Source: Dracaena cambodiana
Lineage: Eukaryota; Streptophyta; Magnoliopsida; Asparagales; Asparagaceae
Direction: 5' to 3'
DNA length: 64,000 nt
Assembly: GCA_036321105.1 (NCBI GenBank)
Contig: JAYEPQ010000008.1
Span: 11,443,202 to 11,507,201, forward strand
The notes beneath the pieces were generated by a model. The model saw only the letters and a program-made list of their open reading frames with translations, was not told the origin of the DNA and did not search any database. This document shows, piece by piece, positions 48,205 to 60,078 of the stretch (its first letter is position 1; the number at the start of each line of letters is the position of its first letter). The position numbers were made by a program, and so were the translations under genes.

Positions 48205-48660
48205 TTATTTCAGAGTTTTTGAAATTGTATTCATGTATATACGATATTCATAATATGTTTCCTTTTCTGTCGATAAATGAGTTTGAGATACTGAAAAACT
48301 GGAACTAGGTTCAGTTATATCCCCTTTTATTAAAGATAGATTTTCGTATTTTTGTAATACTAACAGACCGATTGGGTCTTCTTGTTCAATTATATAGTCT
48401 CTATCTTCTAGACTTGTACTCTTTAGTAATATGTATGCATTTGTCTTTGACATAGGTTCTGTAATACCATATGTTATAAAGACATTATTTTTTGCATGTT
48501 TCGGAATATTATGGATAATCCCATAGTATCCAAATGGTATTTGGATAATTAAGTCCAGGAGAACTTCAGTGGTTCTATATCTTTTTATCCTTATACTTCT
48601 TCCAGAATATAATAAATATCCCAGAGAGTTTATCCTTTCTTTTTTTGGGAAGGATGGCAT
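48205..48660 (-). pseudogene. EPRV copy 2: dUTPase-like segment between capsid and movement protein
   Basis: Open for 151 codons. SLGYLLYSGRSIRIKRYRTT, then LIIQIPFGYYGIIHNIPKHA, FITYGITEPMSKTNAYI, and EDPIGLLVLQKY. This follows the dUTPase pattern GYDLY, IPxGYYGxI, and GDRIAQLI-like end with similar spacing. The uracil-binding/catalytic Asp motif (GVIDxDYRG) is not recognisable, so if related it is catalytically inactive or a derived capsid/movement cofactor. The resemblance is mine from reading and needs a profile test. Confidence 0.5.
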
Positions 48661-48904
48661 GTATAGTTAATGGCGTGATTATAATTTGATTATAAGTTTT
48701 ATTGATAGTAAGCATATTTATTTTCAGATTTTCAAATTCAGAAAGGTCTTCTGATCCTTTTGATTCTTCTGAAAATGAATATATACTTTTTATTATATAC
48801 TTTTTATTTCATAAATTGTCGGATCATCACTTGATATGTCATTAATTGTCCCAACATTGATGCCAAAATCATTTGAATCATTAATAACTACTGTTTTAAC
48901 GTTT

Positions 48905-49942
48905 TGTGGACATTCATTTGCGAAATGTCCCTCTTGGTTTCATTTGAAGCATTTGCAACCTTTCTTAAATTTTCTTTTGACAAATTTTTGTTTGGCAAAA
49001 GATTTATCTTTTTTGTATTTATTTTTGTATTCAGGTTTTCATTTTTTCTTTGTTATCCTGAATCTCGGTTTTCTTTTATAGAATGGTTTTTCGGATGTTT
49101 TCTTTTTACCATATCTTGGTTGACATCCGAATTGTTGATTAATATCTATGTCATATTTAGGACAACATAGAATTCCCAGTTTTGATCTAAGTATTTATTT
49201 TCTCATATGTTTATTTGCTTTGGTTTGTTGACAAACCTCCTTTAATGTTTCCATGTATGCTTTCTTTAAGAAGCCTGTTGCATGTGTTGATTCAGGATTT
49301 ACTCCTGTATATCCTTTTAGTCTTAGATGATCGTATTTATTTTGTATAAGGTTATCCCATGGATAAGGAATTTTTGAAAAAAATCCTTTAATCCAGAATA
49401 CCTTTTTTTTTCTAGTGAGATTAATTTGAATATATAACCTATGTATGTGTTTACAAATTCTTCCATCATACATACGTCACATAAAAGCAATTTCATTAGT
49501 ATATCTTCATAATTATATTCTTTAGATATAGGTTCCCCCAATATATCTGCAACAAAAAGTGTCATGATGCTATATAAAGCATCCGTTTTGTTGGGGAATT
49601 CAACATCTAGTTTTGAATTAGAATCTGGTGAAATTTTTCGTATTGGGAAAGTCAAGACAAGGCTATCCCTTCCCAATAACTCGTAGCATATAGCACGAAT
49701 TCTATATTGGAGATGGTTGATGGTAACAGGAATATGGTTCCTACAATATGTTGAATCCAATTTTCAATATATTCACGTAATTTATTATGTGGTATTTTAT
49801 CTATATTGAAGATTAATCCAACTCTATCTTCATAACCCCTTTCTATTGTTTTATATCTTCTTCTTGCCCGGATGATGTGATCATTTATCAGATTTTCACG
49901 GTTCGTGAAATTTTGATCAATCTCTTCTTCTACCCGATGCAT
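48905..49942 (-). pseudogene. EPRV copy 2: capsid (coat) protein and zinc knuckle
   Basis: VGLIFNIDKIPHNKLREYIE, LLCDVCMMEEFVNTYIGYIF, WIKGFFSKIPYPWDNLIQNK, ESTHATGFLKKAYMETLKEV. A basic stretch and the zinc knuckle follow at 48908-48960, where the second Cys codon is a TGA. Pararetroviral capsid proteins place a CCHC knuckle at their C-terminus in this way. Confidence 0.75.
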
Positions 49943-50012
49943 TTCTGCATCCGGAGAAATTGGATTTTCTGATCCCGGTGGAGGAAGTAATAATTGGATC
50001 CTCTTTCCATGT

Positions 50013-50273
50013 TTATATTGAAATAGTTTTCTGATGTATCAGAATTATCTTCTTGTTCAGAAGAGTGATTGTCTTCCTTTCGAAAGTATGATCCTGTTCG
50101 GATCTGTAATAATTTATGTCTTCCTGTTCTGAAGTAAGATCCTGTTCGGATCTGTAATAATTTATAGATGCAGTATTCTGCTCATAGTATTTGTATATCT
50201 CTTCGCATGAGATTTCTCCTATGAGCTCCTTTTCCTGCATAAGAAATTTTTTTTTATAAACTTGGTAGTCCAC
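50013..50273 (-). pseudogene. EPRV copy 2: N-terminal part of capsid polyprotein
   Basis: MDYQVYKKKFLMQEKELIGE, then EEIYKYYEQNTASINYYRSEQD with a 15-17-residue SEQD repeat (two copies; a third partial). The frame is lost before 50013. It begins 11 bp after the stop of the small ORF, a spacing that fits linked translation. Confidence 0.6.
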
Positions 50274-50284
50274 TTTGTTAGTCT

Positions 50285-50596
50285 CTATTTTATTTTTTCT
50301 TTGGAGGAATATTTTACCATAAATATTGACCCAAATGACATCTTTAATTTTTCTTTTTTGGGCAGTACTAGATAGTTATCTAATGTTTGGTTTATTTTAT
50401 TGACCTCAATAGAAAGTCTTTTTAATTGGTCAGAGATATAATTATTTATACCTATTTGATCTTGGGTTATAGAAGGTGATGATAAGTGTACTACATGACT
50501 GTAATTATCTAGTTTGTAAGGGCAAACATAAGCCTCGTCCGGTAGGACTGTTGGGTTTTTATCCATAATAATGGATTGGGATGCGAGCGAGGGCAT
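50285..50596 (-). CDS. EPRV copy 2: small first ORF, open
   Basis: 103 codons from the first ATG (50596) or 92 from the ATG at 50563 that is conserved in copy 1, which I prefer as the start. Contains VLPDEAYVCPYKLDNYSHVV and LKRLSIEVNKINQTLDNYL (coiled-coil-like), ending MVKYSSKEKIK. It is the only viral ORF here without an internal break. Function unknown. Confidence 0.6.
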   Translation of the reverse strand: MPSLASQSIIMDKNPTVLPDEAYVCPYKLDNYSHVVHLSSPSITQDQIGINNYISDQLKRLSIEVNKINQTLDNYLVLPKKEKLKMSFGSIFMVKYSSKEKIK

Positions 50597-50843
50597 GCTG
50601 TTAGTATAATTTTCTGGTTATATTTCTATTCTGTCTATACTTCTCCTCTTTACGCATGGGGTAGAAAACGAACCAATACTGCTATCTTTTTGAAGCAATA
50701 GTATAGGTGTGTGGTTGATAGACCGGAAGGGTCAGGTCCTTGCAGCCATAACTCTACCAGAAAGGCACAGTTAGAGATATTATTTAGCCAGAGAGAATAG
50801 GGTCAAAGTGGAGATAGAAGTAGAAACAAATAGAAAGAAAACA
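50594..50843 (-). repeat. EPRV copy 2 leader inverted repeat, loop inverted
   Basis: Left arm 50594-50645 and partial right arm 50805-50843, enclosing a loop with TCTTTACGCATGGGGTAG and TCCTTGCAGCC. The plus-strand order is the same as in copy 1, although the viral genes point the other way, so the loop is flipped relative to the ORFs. The outer arm is cut at the insertion boundary; promoter-side sequence and primer site are missing at this end. Confidence 0.75.
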
Positions 50844-50944
50844 GTGATTAATAAGGCCTTAATGGATTTAATAGCTAGTGTCAACTTGCTACTTTACTTA
50901 GTGTACCAATAGTTAGGATTGGGTGAGTTAAAACCTACAAGGAT
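50844..50944 (+). repeat. 101-bp flanking duplication, right copy
   Basis: Direct copy of 42551-42652. Reads the Athila-like protease active-site region again (MDLIASVNLLLYLVY) and continues into the rest of the protease. Confidence 0.85.
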
Positions 50945-53050
50945 TATGTTACAGTTAGCTGATAGGTCTGTGAAAAAGTCTATGGGAGAGATTGAAGATG
51001 TATTGATTAAGATTGGAGAGTTTATCTTCCTGGTTGATTTCATAGCCCTTGAGATTCAACTTGTGATGAATCCACAATATCACATCCCAATAATTCTAGG
51101 AGGATCTTTCCTACCCACTTCTAACGTTGTTAACAATTATCGGAATTGGTCAATGAGGCTTTCATTTAGAAATATAATTCTTAACTTGAATATATTCAAT
51201 ATAGGTTGCCAACCGGTAAATCTACTTGATAAGTTCCTAAATGTCAATGCGATCCAAAGCTTATCCAGTAAGTATTGAGGAGGAATTCTAATAGTTTAAT
51301 TGATGAGAACTTGTTCTTTGAAGAGCTCGACGAATCATCTATGTGTCTTTCACATGATAGAAACTCCCACCAAAGCCATTGATTAGTCAACCAAGAGTTC
51401 ACTTGCACCCATCAATTGAGTGTCCACCTGAGCTTGAGATAAGACCCTTTAGAGTCATCTCAAGTATGCTTTTAGGTGAGCATAATAAATTTAGACATAA
51501 TCAATACCGATTTGACTAAGCCTCATGAGGGAGAACTCTTTTTAGTGTTGAAAGTTCATAGGGATGCCATAAGTTAGACTATGGCTGATATCAAGGGGAT
51601 TTGTTTATCAATAGTGTAACGCATAAATCATCTATTGGATGATGCATGACCTACAAGAGAACCTCAGCGTAGGTTAAATCCAGTGATGAAATTGTGGGGA
51701 AGGATATTCTCAAGTGCTTTTACAATAAGATTATCTGTTCTATCTCTGATAGTGCATGGGTGAGTCCAATTCAAATAGTACCTAAGAAATCTAGAATCAT
51801 TGTGATTAAGAATAAAGCAAATGAGCTTATCCTAATATGTATACAGACAGGATGACGAGTTTGCATTGACTATAGAAAGCCCAATGTTGCAATTAGGAAA
51901 GGCCACTTCCCCTTTCCTTTTATCAATCAGATATTTGAGCGGTTGGCCGGATATGATTTATGCTATTTCTTAGATGGCTACACTATTTACAGCATATTCT
52001 CATCGCTCCTAAGGATCGGGAGAAAACTACGTTCACATGACCTTTCGGAGTATTTGCATATTGACGCATGCCTTTTGGGCTATGCAATACACTTTCCATA
52101 TTCCAAAGATGTATGGTAAATATTTTTTTTTAGAAATGATTGAACAATTCTTAGATATTTTTATGGATAACTTCTCCTTATTTGATATTCGTTCGATGAG
52201 TGTCTACACCATTAAGAGTTAGTTCTCACATGTTGCGGTAAGAAGGATTCAACATACATCTAGGAGAAATGTCATTTCATGGTACGAAGTGGCATAGTGC
52301 TAGGGTACGTCATCTCAAAAAATGACATCAAGGTTGACAAAATCAAGTTGGACCTAACAAATCTTTCACCTTTGCGATCAATGAAAGAACTGTAATCTTT
52401 CCTTGGCCATACTAGATTTTACAAACGATTCATCAAATTTTTAGCAAGATTCTAGGCCTTTGACATATTTGCTGGTCAATGATGTACCATTTAATTTTGC
52501 ACATGATTGTCTTAGAGCCTTGGAGAAGCTAAAAGAGATGCTTACCATCACTCTTATCATTCAAGTGCCAGACTGTAGTCTGCCTTTCGAACTTACGTGT
52601 GATGCATCTGATTATATTGTCAGATAGTTCTTGGATAATGCATTGAGAAGCAGACCCATGTGATCTCTTATGCAAGTAGAACATTAAATGTTGCCGAGTT
52701 TAACAACTATATTACTAAAAAAACAATGAGAAATTCTGATAGTCGTTTTTACTCTTGAAAAGATTTGTTCTTACTGGATTGGGACATTGATTATATTATA
52801 TATCGATCATGCTGTTTTAAAATATTTATTGAGCAAGAAAGATGCAAAGCCATGCTTATTTGATAAATTCTGTTGTTTTCAGTGTTTGATCTTGAGACAT
52901 TATACATAAAAGACATCGATAATCTAATAGGTGAAAACTTGTTTTGCCAGTCCAATGCTCCCTCTATTACTCACACCATAAATAAATCATTTCCTGACAA
53001 CCAATTTCTTACATTATGTAATATCTCAAAATTCATGCTATTTGTATCCT
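50855..53050 (+). pseudogene. Athila-like Ty3/gypsy protease, RT and RNase H (broken)
   Basis: Protease: LQLADRSVKKSMGEIEDVLI, then HIPIILGGSFLPTSN (51075-51125). RT: SDSAWVSPIQIVPKKS (about 51748), RVCIDYRKPNVAIRKGHFPF (51855), then degenerate palm, KCHFMVRSGIVLGYVIS (52262-52315) and SFLGHTRFYKRFIK (52395). RNase H: PFELTCDASDYIV (52590), then KDIDNLIGENL (52905). Ends near 53050 with SFPDNQFLTL; no integrase seen. Heavily mutated. Continues the gag at 40560-42652. Confidence 0.85.
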
Positions 53051-53599
53051 TCTTTTGGGTCTGAACATGCCAAATTAAGGCTACCGAGTGCTAATTTGGA
53101 CAACAAAATAACTTTCAATAGCATAAATTTAAATCTGTAACTCCAAACAATATTCGGTCTTTACAGTTATTAGTTTTCTAATATTTATAATTTTTAAAAA
53201 ATTTTTAGGAAGTCCAAAAAATATTTTCAAATTTTACTAATTTTAAAATATTAAATTATTCTTCTAATTATTTCGAAATTTTATTTCTCTCATTCCGAAC
53301 AATAAAATGACAAACAGATAATTTTTTAGTTTTTTTCTCATTGAGTACTACGTCCTATATTAATTAGGTCCTATTCGGAGAATATTGATCGGAACCAATT
53401 TATTAAATTAACAATTAAGAAACATAGTTAAATAAAATTTCTAACCCTATTTTATTACAAGGTATTCCTAGGGTGGGTCGGTGATGTGTTGTTAGCTAGG
53501 GGACTAAGAGTGGCAAGGCTTCCCTAGATGGCATTTGGAGAACTAATAAAGGTATTAGTGAGAATTTTAATTAATCAAAAGAAAATTCCTACACATCAG
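53051..53599. other. AT-rich DNA after the Athila-like element
   Basis: No protein recognised. Could include the degraded 3' part of the gypsy element. Confidence 0.35.
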
Positions 53600-54385
53600 T
53601 GTTTAAAATAGCGATAATAGTAACATTACATTTTACTTCTTTTAGGTTATGTCACATATAACGTAACACATAGTGTAGATTATGCAATTTTCTATTTATT
53701 TAATAAAAATTAATATATAACTATATAAAATAATTTTTATAATTTAAAAAATAAATTTATAATTTCTAAATAAATATAAATTTTTTTTGTATTATAGAAT
53801 CTATTCTAATTTCATATCAAGTTTTACAATAAATTTTACAGTTATCTTCATAACTCATTAAGTTCGTAACTGTAATTCTAAATATCATCTAAACAAGAAA
53901 ATATTATTCTATTTTTTTATTTTATTTTCAGTTATTATTATTGTTGTAATTTATATTTTGTAATGTGCAATTTTATCTTATATGTAATTGTAGATTCATT
54001 ACTTAAAAATTCAATAGAATTAATAAGTAAGAAATTTCAGCAATCAGAGAAGAATTACAACAAGCGAATAAGAAAATAATTACAAATTAACAAGTTAGTA
54101 ATTCCACAAGCAATCAAACAAGTCAATAAATAATCAAGTAAGAAAATTACAATAATTTACTATAATCAAAATACTGATCAACAATAATGTAGAAATTACT
54201 GAGAAAGTAATAGTAAATAACGTAACATAAACATAACATTACATAAAATAACATAAAATAATATAAAAAAGACGTACTGTTATGGAGCACTGAATTATTT
54301 TCAGTTGTTATATAGCGTTGGGATCCATTAGGTTTCGTAATGCAATATAACAGGTTTCATAATGCATTATTTTCAACATTGCTAC
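53600..54385. mobile_element. MITE-like element, about 0.78 kb
   Basis: Very AT-rich and non-coding. Left end CAGTGTTTAAAATAGCGATA near 53604; opposite-strand right end TGTAGCAATGTTGAAAATAA near 54385. Subterminal ACATAACATTACATAA repeats are present. Superfamily uncertain. Confidence 0.35.
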
Positions 54386-54395
54386 ACATATAAGT

Positions 54396-54757
54396 ACACA
54401 TTTTTCTCCTGCGAACTACTTTCACTCTTCAACAAAATTCCCTCTCTTCTCTCATTTCACTCGAGCAATAGAAGGACTATAGGTTAAGGAGAGGGTAGAG
54501 TGAAGACAACAAAAGATAAATAAATAAAGACAAGTTTACACACCTTTCTTAATTCTATTATTTTGGCATTTTGATACACATCCTTCTCCTTCAAGCTACT
54601 TTCACCCTTCAACAAAATTTCCCTTCTTCTTTCATTTCACTTGAGCAATGGAAGGGTTACAGGTTAAGAAGAGGGTAGAGTGAAGACAACAAAAGGAAAA
54701 TAAATAGAGGCAAGTTTACATACCTTTCCTAATTCTATTATTTTGGCATTTTAAAAC
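54396..54757 (+). repeat. 181-bp tandem duplication (two copies)
   Basis: 54396-54576 and 54577-54757 are near-identical direct copies (shared CTTCAACAAAATT, GAGGGTAGAGTGAAGACAAC and AATTCTATTATTTTGGCATT). Confidence 0.9.
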
Positions 54758-55554
54758 TAAGATTGCTTGCTGTTTTCTTTATAAGAATTTGTCCATTAAT
54801 GTTTATCCTACAAATGCCTTCCGATGCCTACAATGGATTTAAAGGAGTTGGGAATCAAATTCTTTTGGTGCCTTTACGAAATTTTGAAACTTAGTGGAAA
54901 TTAAAAATAAAAAAAATAAAATTACCTAAGTAGCTTGAATATTTCTGTCACCTACTCTTCATGCTCTTATCTTCCTATTTTCATTCCTGGGTTTGGATTT
55001 TGTGACTCTGAACTTCTTGATTCATTAGATTGTATCTTTTAAACTCCTTCTGGATTTGGTTTTTCCAATCCTTTTGTGATTTCATTCAATATCCTTGTAG
55101 TAATAGCCTTCACCTGAAAAATACACTAAAATTACCTAAGTAGTATTATTTATATATAAATATATATAAGATGAGGAATATAAATATACAATAAATTATA
55201 CTGATCACACCCAAACCTATATTTTGTTAGTTTTCGAGTAAAACCTAAATCTAAAAATATAAAACAAAATTCGAACTTACTTTCGCAGGTTTTGCGGTTG
55301 CACTTAGTATGTGCAATAAGCCGTTAAAGCATTAGGTTATCCTAATGGATGATTTGTGTCTCGTGAGAGTTTGCAGTAAATATATTCACAAAATTCATAA
55401 AGAAGAGAGATTAAAAAATAAAAAAATAAAAATAACGATAACCAAAAATCAAGAAAAACAAAAAATTTTAAAAAATAGAACAAATATTTTGGTATTTTTT
55501 GCAATTAATCTTACTAATATACAAAATCAAGGACGGATTTAAATTATTGAAATT

Positions 55555-58500
55555 TTTATAAGTTTAACCAAACAATACAAAAACTTCACTCGTATCCCAC
55601 TTGACAAAAAAATAAAAAGTTTTCTTGTAAAATTTTATAATTGCAACCAAACAATACAAAAACTTCACTTGTATCACACTTTATAACATATAATGCAATT
55701 GTAAAATTTTGTAATTATAATAAAAAAATACAAAAGTTTCATTTGTATCTGACTTTACTTGTAATATTTTGTAATAGTATTTAAACAATACAAAAGTTTC
55801 ATTTATATCTAACTTTACAAGTTATAATACAATTGTAAAACTTTGTAACTATAACCAAACAATACAAAACCTTCACTTATATTTCCACTTTAACATATAT
55901 AAAAGCTTCACATGCAAACTTTTGTAACTGCATCCAAATAATATAAAAGCTTCACTTGTAACACAATTTAAAAGATATAATTCAACTGTAAAATTTTGTA
56001 ATAACAATCAAATAATACAAAAACTTCACTTGCATCCCACTTTATAAGATATAAAAAATTTACTTGTATAACTTTACAACTGCAGCCAAATAATATAAAA
56101 AGTTCACTTGTATCTCACTTTATAAGATATAAAAGTTTCACTTGTAAAATTTAATAACTGCAACTAAACAATACTAAAACTTCACATTCATCCTACGTTA
56201 TAAGATAAGATACAATTATAAAAATTTTTAACTGTAACTAAACAATACAAAAGTTTCACTTATATTCAATTTTACATGATATAAAAACTTCACTTATAAA
56301 GTTTTGTAACTATAACCAAACAATACAAAAATTTTACTTGTATTCCACTTTATAAAATAAAATGCAACTACAAAATTTTGTAACTGCAATCAAATAATAT
56401 ATAAGTTTTACTTGTATCTCACTTTGCAAGGTAAAAAAGTTTCACTTGTATGGTTTTGTAAGAGCAACAAAACAAATCAAATGCTTCACTTGTATCCCAC
56501 TTACAAGATAAAATGGAACGACAAAATTTTGTAACTGCAACCAAATAATTTAAAAGTTTGAGTTGTATTTCACTTTACAAGATATAAATACTTTAGTTGT
56601 AAAATTTTATAACTGCAACCAAATAATACAAAATGTTCACTTATGTCCCACATTATAAGGTATAATACAAGTATAAAATTTTATAACTGCAATCAAATAA
56701 TATAAAAACTTCTCTTTTATCCCACTTTACAAGATATAAAAATTTCACTTGTAAAATTTTAAAACTGCAACAAAAAATACAAAGCTTCACTTATATCTCT
56801 CTTTACAATATATAATGCAATTATAAAATTTTGTAACTGCAATCAACTGATAAAAGTATCTCTTCTACCCCATTTTACAAGATATAAAACAATTGTAAAA
56901 TTTTATAAGAGAAACCAAACAATATAACTTCATTTGTATCCTACTTTAAAAGATTGCAACCAAATAATACAAAAGCTTCATATTTATCCCACTTTACAAG
57001 ATATAATTCAATTGTAAAATTTTGTAACTATAGCCGAATAATATAAAAACTTCACTTGTATCCCAGTTTATAAGATATAATGCAAATGTGAAATTTTGTA
57101 ATTACAACGAAACAATACAAAAATTTTGCTTGTATCCGACTTTACAAGATATAAAGTTTTACTTATAAAATTTTGCAACTGTAACTAAATAACACAAAAG
57201 CTTCAGTTGTATCCTGCTTTATAATTTATAATGCAATTGCACAACTTTGTAACAACAACCAAATAATATAAAATCATCGCTTATATTTTCACTTTACAAT
57301 ATATAAGATCTTCTCATGTAAAATTTAGTAACTGCATTCAAAAAATATAAAAGTTTTACTTGTAGCCCAATTTATAAGATATAATTCAACAGTAAAATTT
57401 TGTAACAATAATCAAACAATACAAAAACTTTACTTGTATCCCACTTTATAAGATATAAAAGCTTCACTTGTATAATTTTATAACTACAGCCAAACATTAT
57501 AAAAGGTCCACTTGTTCCCACTTTACAAGGTATAAAAGTTTTATTTATCAAATTTTATAAATATAACCAAACAATACAAAAGCTAAAACATTTATCCTAG
57601 TTTACAAGAAATAATTCAATTGTAAAATTTTGTAATAGCAACCAAACAATACAAACAGTTCACTTGTATCCCACTTTACAAGATATAAAAAATTCACTTG
57701 TATAACTTTGTAATTACAGTCAAACAATACAAAAGGTTCACTTGTTTCCACTTTACAAGATATAAAGTTTCACTTATCAAATTTTATAACTGGAACCAAA
57801 CAATACAAAAACTTCACATTTATCTCACTTTACAAGATATAAAACAAGTGTAAAATTTTGTAACTGTAACCAAACAATACAAAAGTTTCACTTGTATATC
57901 ATTTTACAAAATATAAAAACTTCACTTGTAAAATTTTATTACTGTAACCACACAATACTAAAGCTTCACTTATATTCTGCTTTACAAAATGTAATGCAAC
58001 TGTAAAATTTTGTAACTATAACGAAAAAGGTTCACTTATATCCCACTTTGCAAGATAAAAAAATTTCACTTGTAAAATTTTGTAACTGCAACTAAACAAA
58101 AGAAATACTTCACTTGTAACTGCAACCAACCAATCTAAAATCTTGACTTGTATCTCTCTTTACAAGTTATAAATGCTTCAGTTGAAAAATTTTATAACTA
58201 CAACCGATTAATATAAAATCTTCACTTATATATCATTTTACAATATACAAACGCTTAACTTGTAAAATCTTCTAACTGTAACCAAACAATGTAAAAACTT
58301 CACTTGTTTCCCACTTTACAAGATATAATTCAATTGTAAAATTTTCTAACTCTAGCCAAATAATACAAAAATATCACATATATCCCACTTTATAAGATAT
58401 AAAAGTTTCTCTTATAAAATTTTGTAACTGCAATCAAATAATCCCAAAGCATCATATATATCCTATTTTACAAGATATAAAAGTTTTCACATGTGAAATT

Positions 58501-58990
58501 TTGTAACTATAACCGAACAATACAAAAACTTCACATTTATCCCACTTAACAAGATATAATTCAATTGTAAAATTTTGTAGCTGCAGCTAAACAATGCAAA
58601 AGTTTCACTTATATTCCACTATACAAATATAAAAATTTCACTTGTAAATTTTTTTAATTATAACCAAACAAAATAAAAGTTTCATTTGCATCTCACTTTA
58701 CAAAATATAATGTAATTGTTAAAATTTGTTACTGCAGTCAAATAATACAAAAACTTCAATTGTATCCCGTTTCATAAGATATACAAACATCACTTGTGAA
58801 ACTTTGTAATTGTAGCCAAATTAATGAAAAGGTTCAGTTGTATCTCACTTTACAAAATATAAATGCTTCACATGTAAAATTTTGTAACTGCAACTAAACA
58901 ATACAAAAACTTCACATGTATCCCACATTGCAATATATAAAATGTTTCACTTGAAAATTTTTGTAATTGAAACCAAATAATTAAAAAGCT
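55555..58990 (+). repeat. Large AT-rich minisatellite, unit about 72-78 bp, some 45 units
   Basis: About 3.4 kb of diverged tandem units with the core AACCAAACAATACAAAA, then CTTCACTTGTATCCCACTTT and ACAAGATATAA, and TTGTAAAATTTTGTAACTGC. Units alternate between forms with AATGCAATTGTAAAA and with AAAAGCTTCACTTGTAAAA, suggesting a higher-order period of about twice the unit. No coding potential. Ends just before the DNA upstream of the PMD genes. Confidence 0.95.
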
Positions 58991-58994
58991 TCAC

Positions 58995-60078
58995 CTTGTT
59001 CGCAGCAGAATTTCTTCGCTTTCCTTCCATTGAATTAACTTAAATTACAACAAAAGAGAACAAGAAAAAGAAAGAACAAACGAGAGGATTTTATATCTCA
59101 ATCTCTCTCTTTTACAAAAGTGTGGGATCTGTGTGGTGATGGGATCTGTCAAGCAGCTCCTTTGGACGATTTGACGTCGAACTCTTCTCTAGAAGATGGC
59201 AACCGACTATAGAACTGATCTCCTCTGGTCTTGATTCGTTCAAGACTCTGTGCATAACTTGAACTTCTCCAAAAACTCCAGGAAAAAGACCTTAGATGCT
59301 GAAAAGAAGAAGACCCCTAGGGCTTCCCCAAGAGGGTATTTATAGCCTTAGGATCATATGAGAGTTTCTATCTAAATAGAATTTGTACTCATCAAGGATT
59401 CCAATCAAATATCTTAGTTTTGATTTAAATCTCTTGATTTAGAGTTCTGATCGGACTTAATTTGGGTATGTGGATAAGTCCCAATCACAATCTCAATCAA
59501 TTTGAGATTCTGGTTATCTGCTCACGTGGAGTTAAACTCATCAAAATGCGGAGGTAAGAAACTAGAACGCGGAGCTATTGATTAGCTCTGCGTTTTACTC
59601 ATACGCAGGGTTAAAATAGCCAAACGCGGAGCTACTGAGTTGCTTCGCATTCTGTTGTGAAAAACTCTATTTACTTAGAAATTTTCACTGTCAACAGAAC
59701 CCCATCCAAAGTTTTCAAAATGGCTTAGAACTTAGCGAATTTTGAAATACTTTGGATTTTTAAATAGAAAACGCAAAGTTAAATTACCAAGTTTATCTCG
59801 CGTTTTGTTACCACGCGAAGTTAAGTAGCTTCGCTTTTCAGTGAGTAATTGCTCATTAACTGTTCAGTAATTACTTAGTAATTGCTCAGTAATTACTTCG
59901 AACCTTGCGCCGAATACCAAGAGGCGGGTTCTCTCTTTTAAATAGAGTCTTTAACTCTTTTTCCTCACTTCATTCAAAGAATCCAGAAATCTGGAGCTCC
60001 GGCGACTGGACGACTCATGCGAACGAGCGGTCATTTGATCGGACTTCGTTCGATTTTCCATAGATTTTCATCATTAGG
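58995..60078 (+). other. Upstream region of PMD gene B
   Basis: Contains a GGGTATTTATAGCC TATA-like site at about 59333, the hairpin array (59535-59850) and a leader with AAATAGAGTCTTTAACTC that is also found before gene C (about 61740). No gene recognised. Confidence 0.4.
59535..59850. repeat. ACGCGGAGCTA/TAGCTCTGCGT hairpin array upstream of PMD gene B
   Basis: Several inverted pairs, for example AACGCGGAGCTA-TTGA-TTAGCTCTGCGTTT (59570-59596) and ACCACGCGAAGTTA-AGTAGCTTCGC (59810-59838). The same motif recurs in intron 1 and before gene C. Confidence 0.8.

Larger units (their letters stand above)
42653..50843 (-). mobile_element. Endogenous pararetrovirus, copy 2 (nearly complete)
   Basis: About 8.2 kb, minus strand: leader with hairpin, small ORF, capsid, zinc knuckle, dUTPase-like segment, movement protein, aspartic protease, RT, RNase H, C-terminal repeat region, terminal ORF, promoter, and then a partial second RNase H end. 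No LTRs or integrase, and a movement protein is present, so it is a Caulimoviridae-like virus. The capsid-before-movement-protein order is what I recall for cavemovirus/solendovirus relatives. Every large ORF carries stops or frameshifts, so it is a fossil. Confidence 0.8.

Noticed and set aside
42653..50843. LTR retrotransposon instead of a virus
   Set aside because: No LTRs, no integrase, and a 30K-type movement protein with a caulimovirid-like RT and capsid.
55555..58990. Possible centromeric satellite
   Set aside because: The unit of 72-78 bp is much shorter than usual plant centromere repeats and the units are strongly diverged; kept only as a minisatellite.
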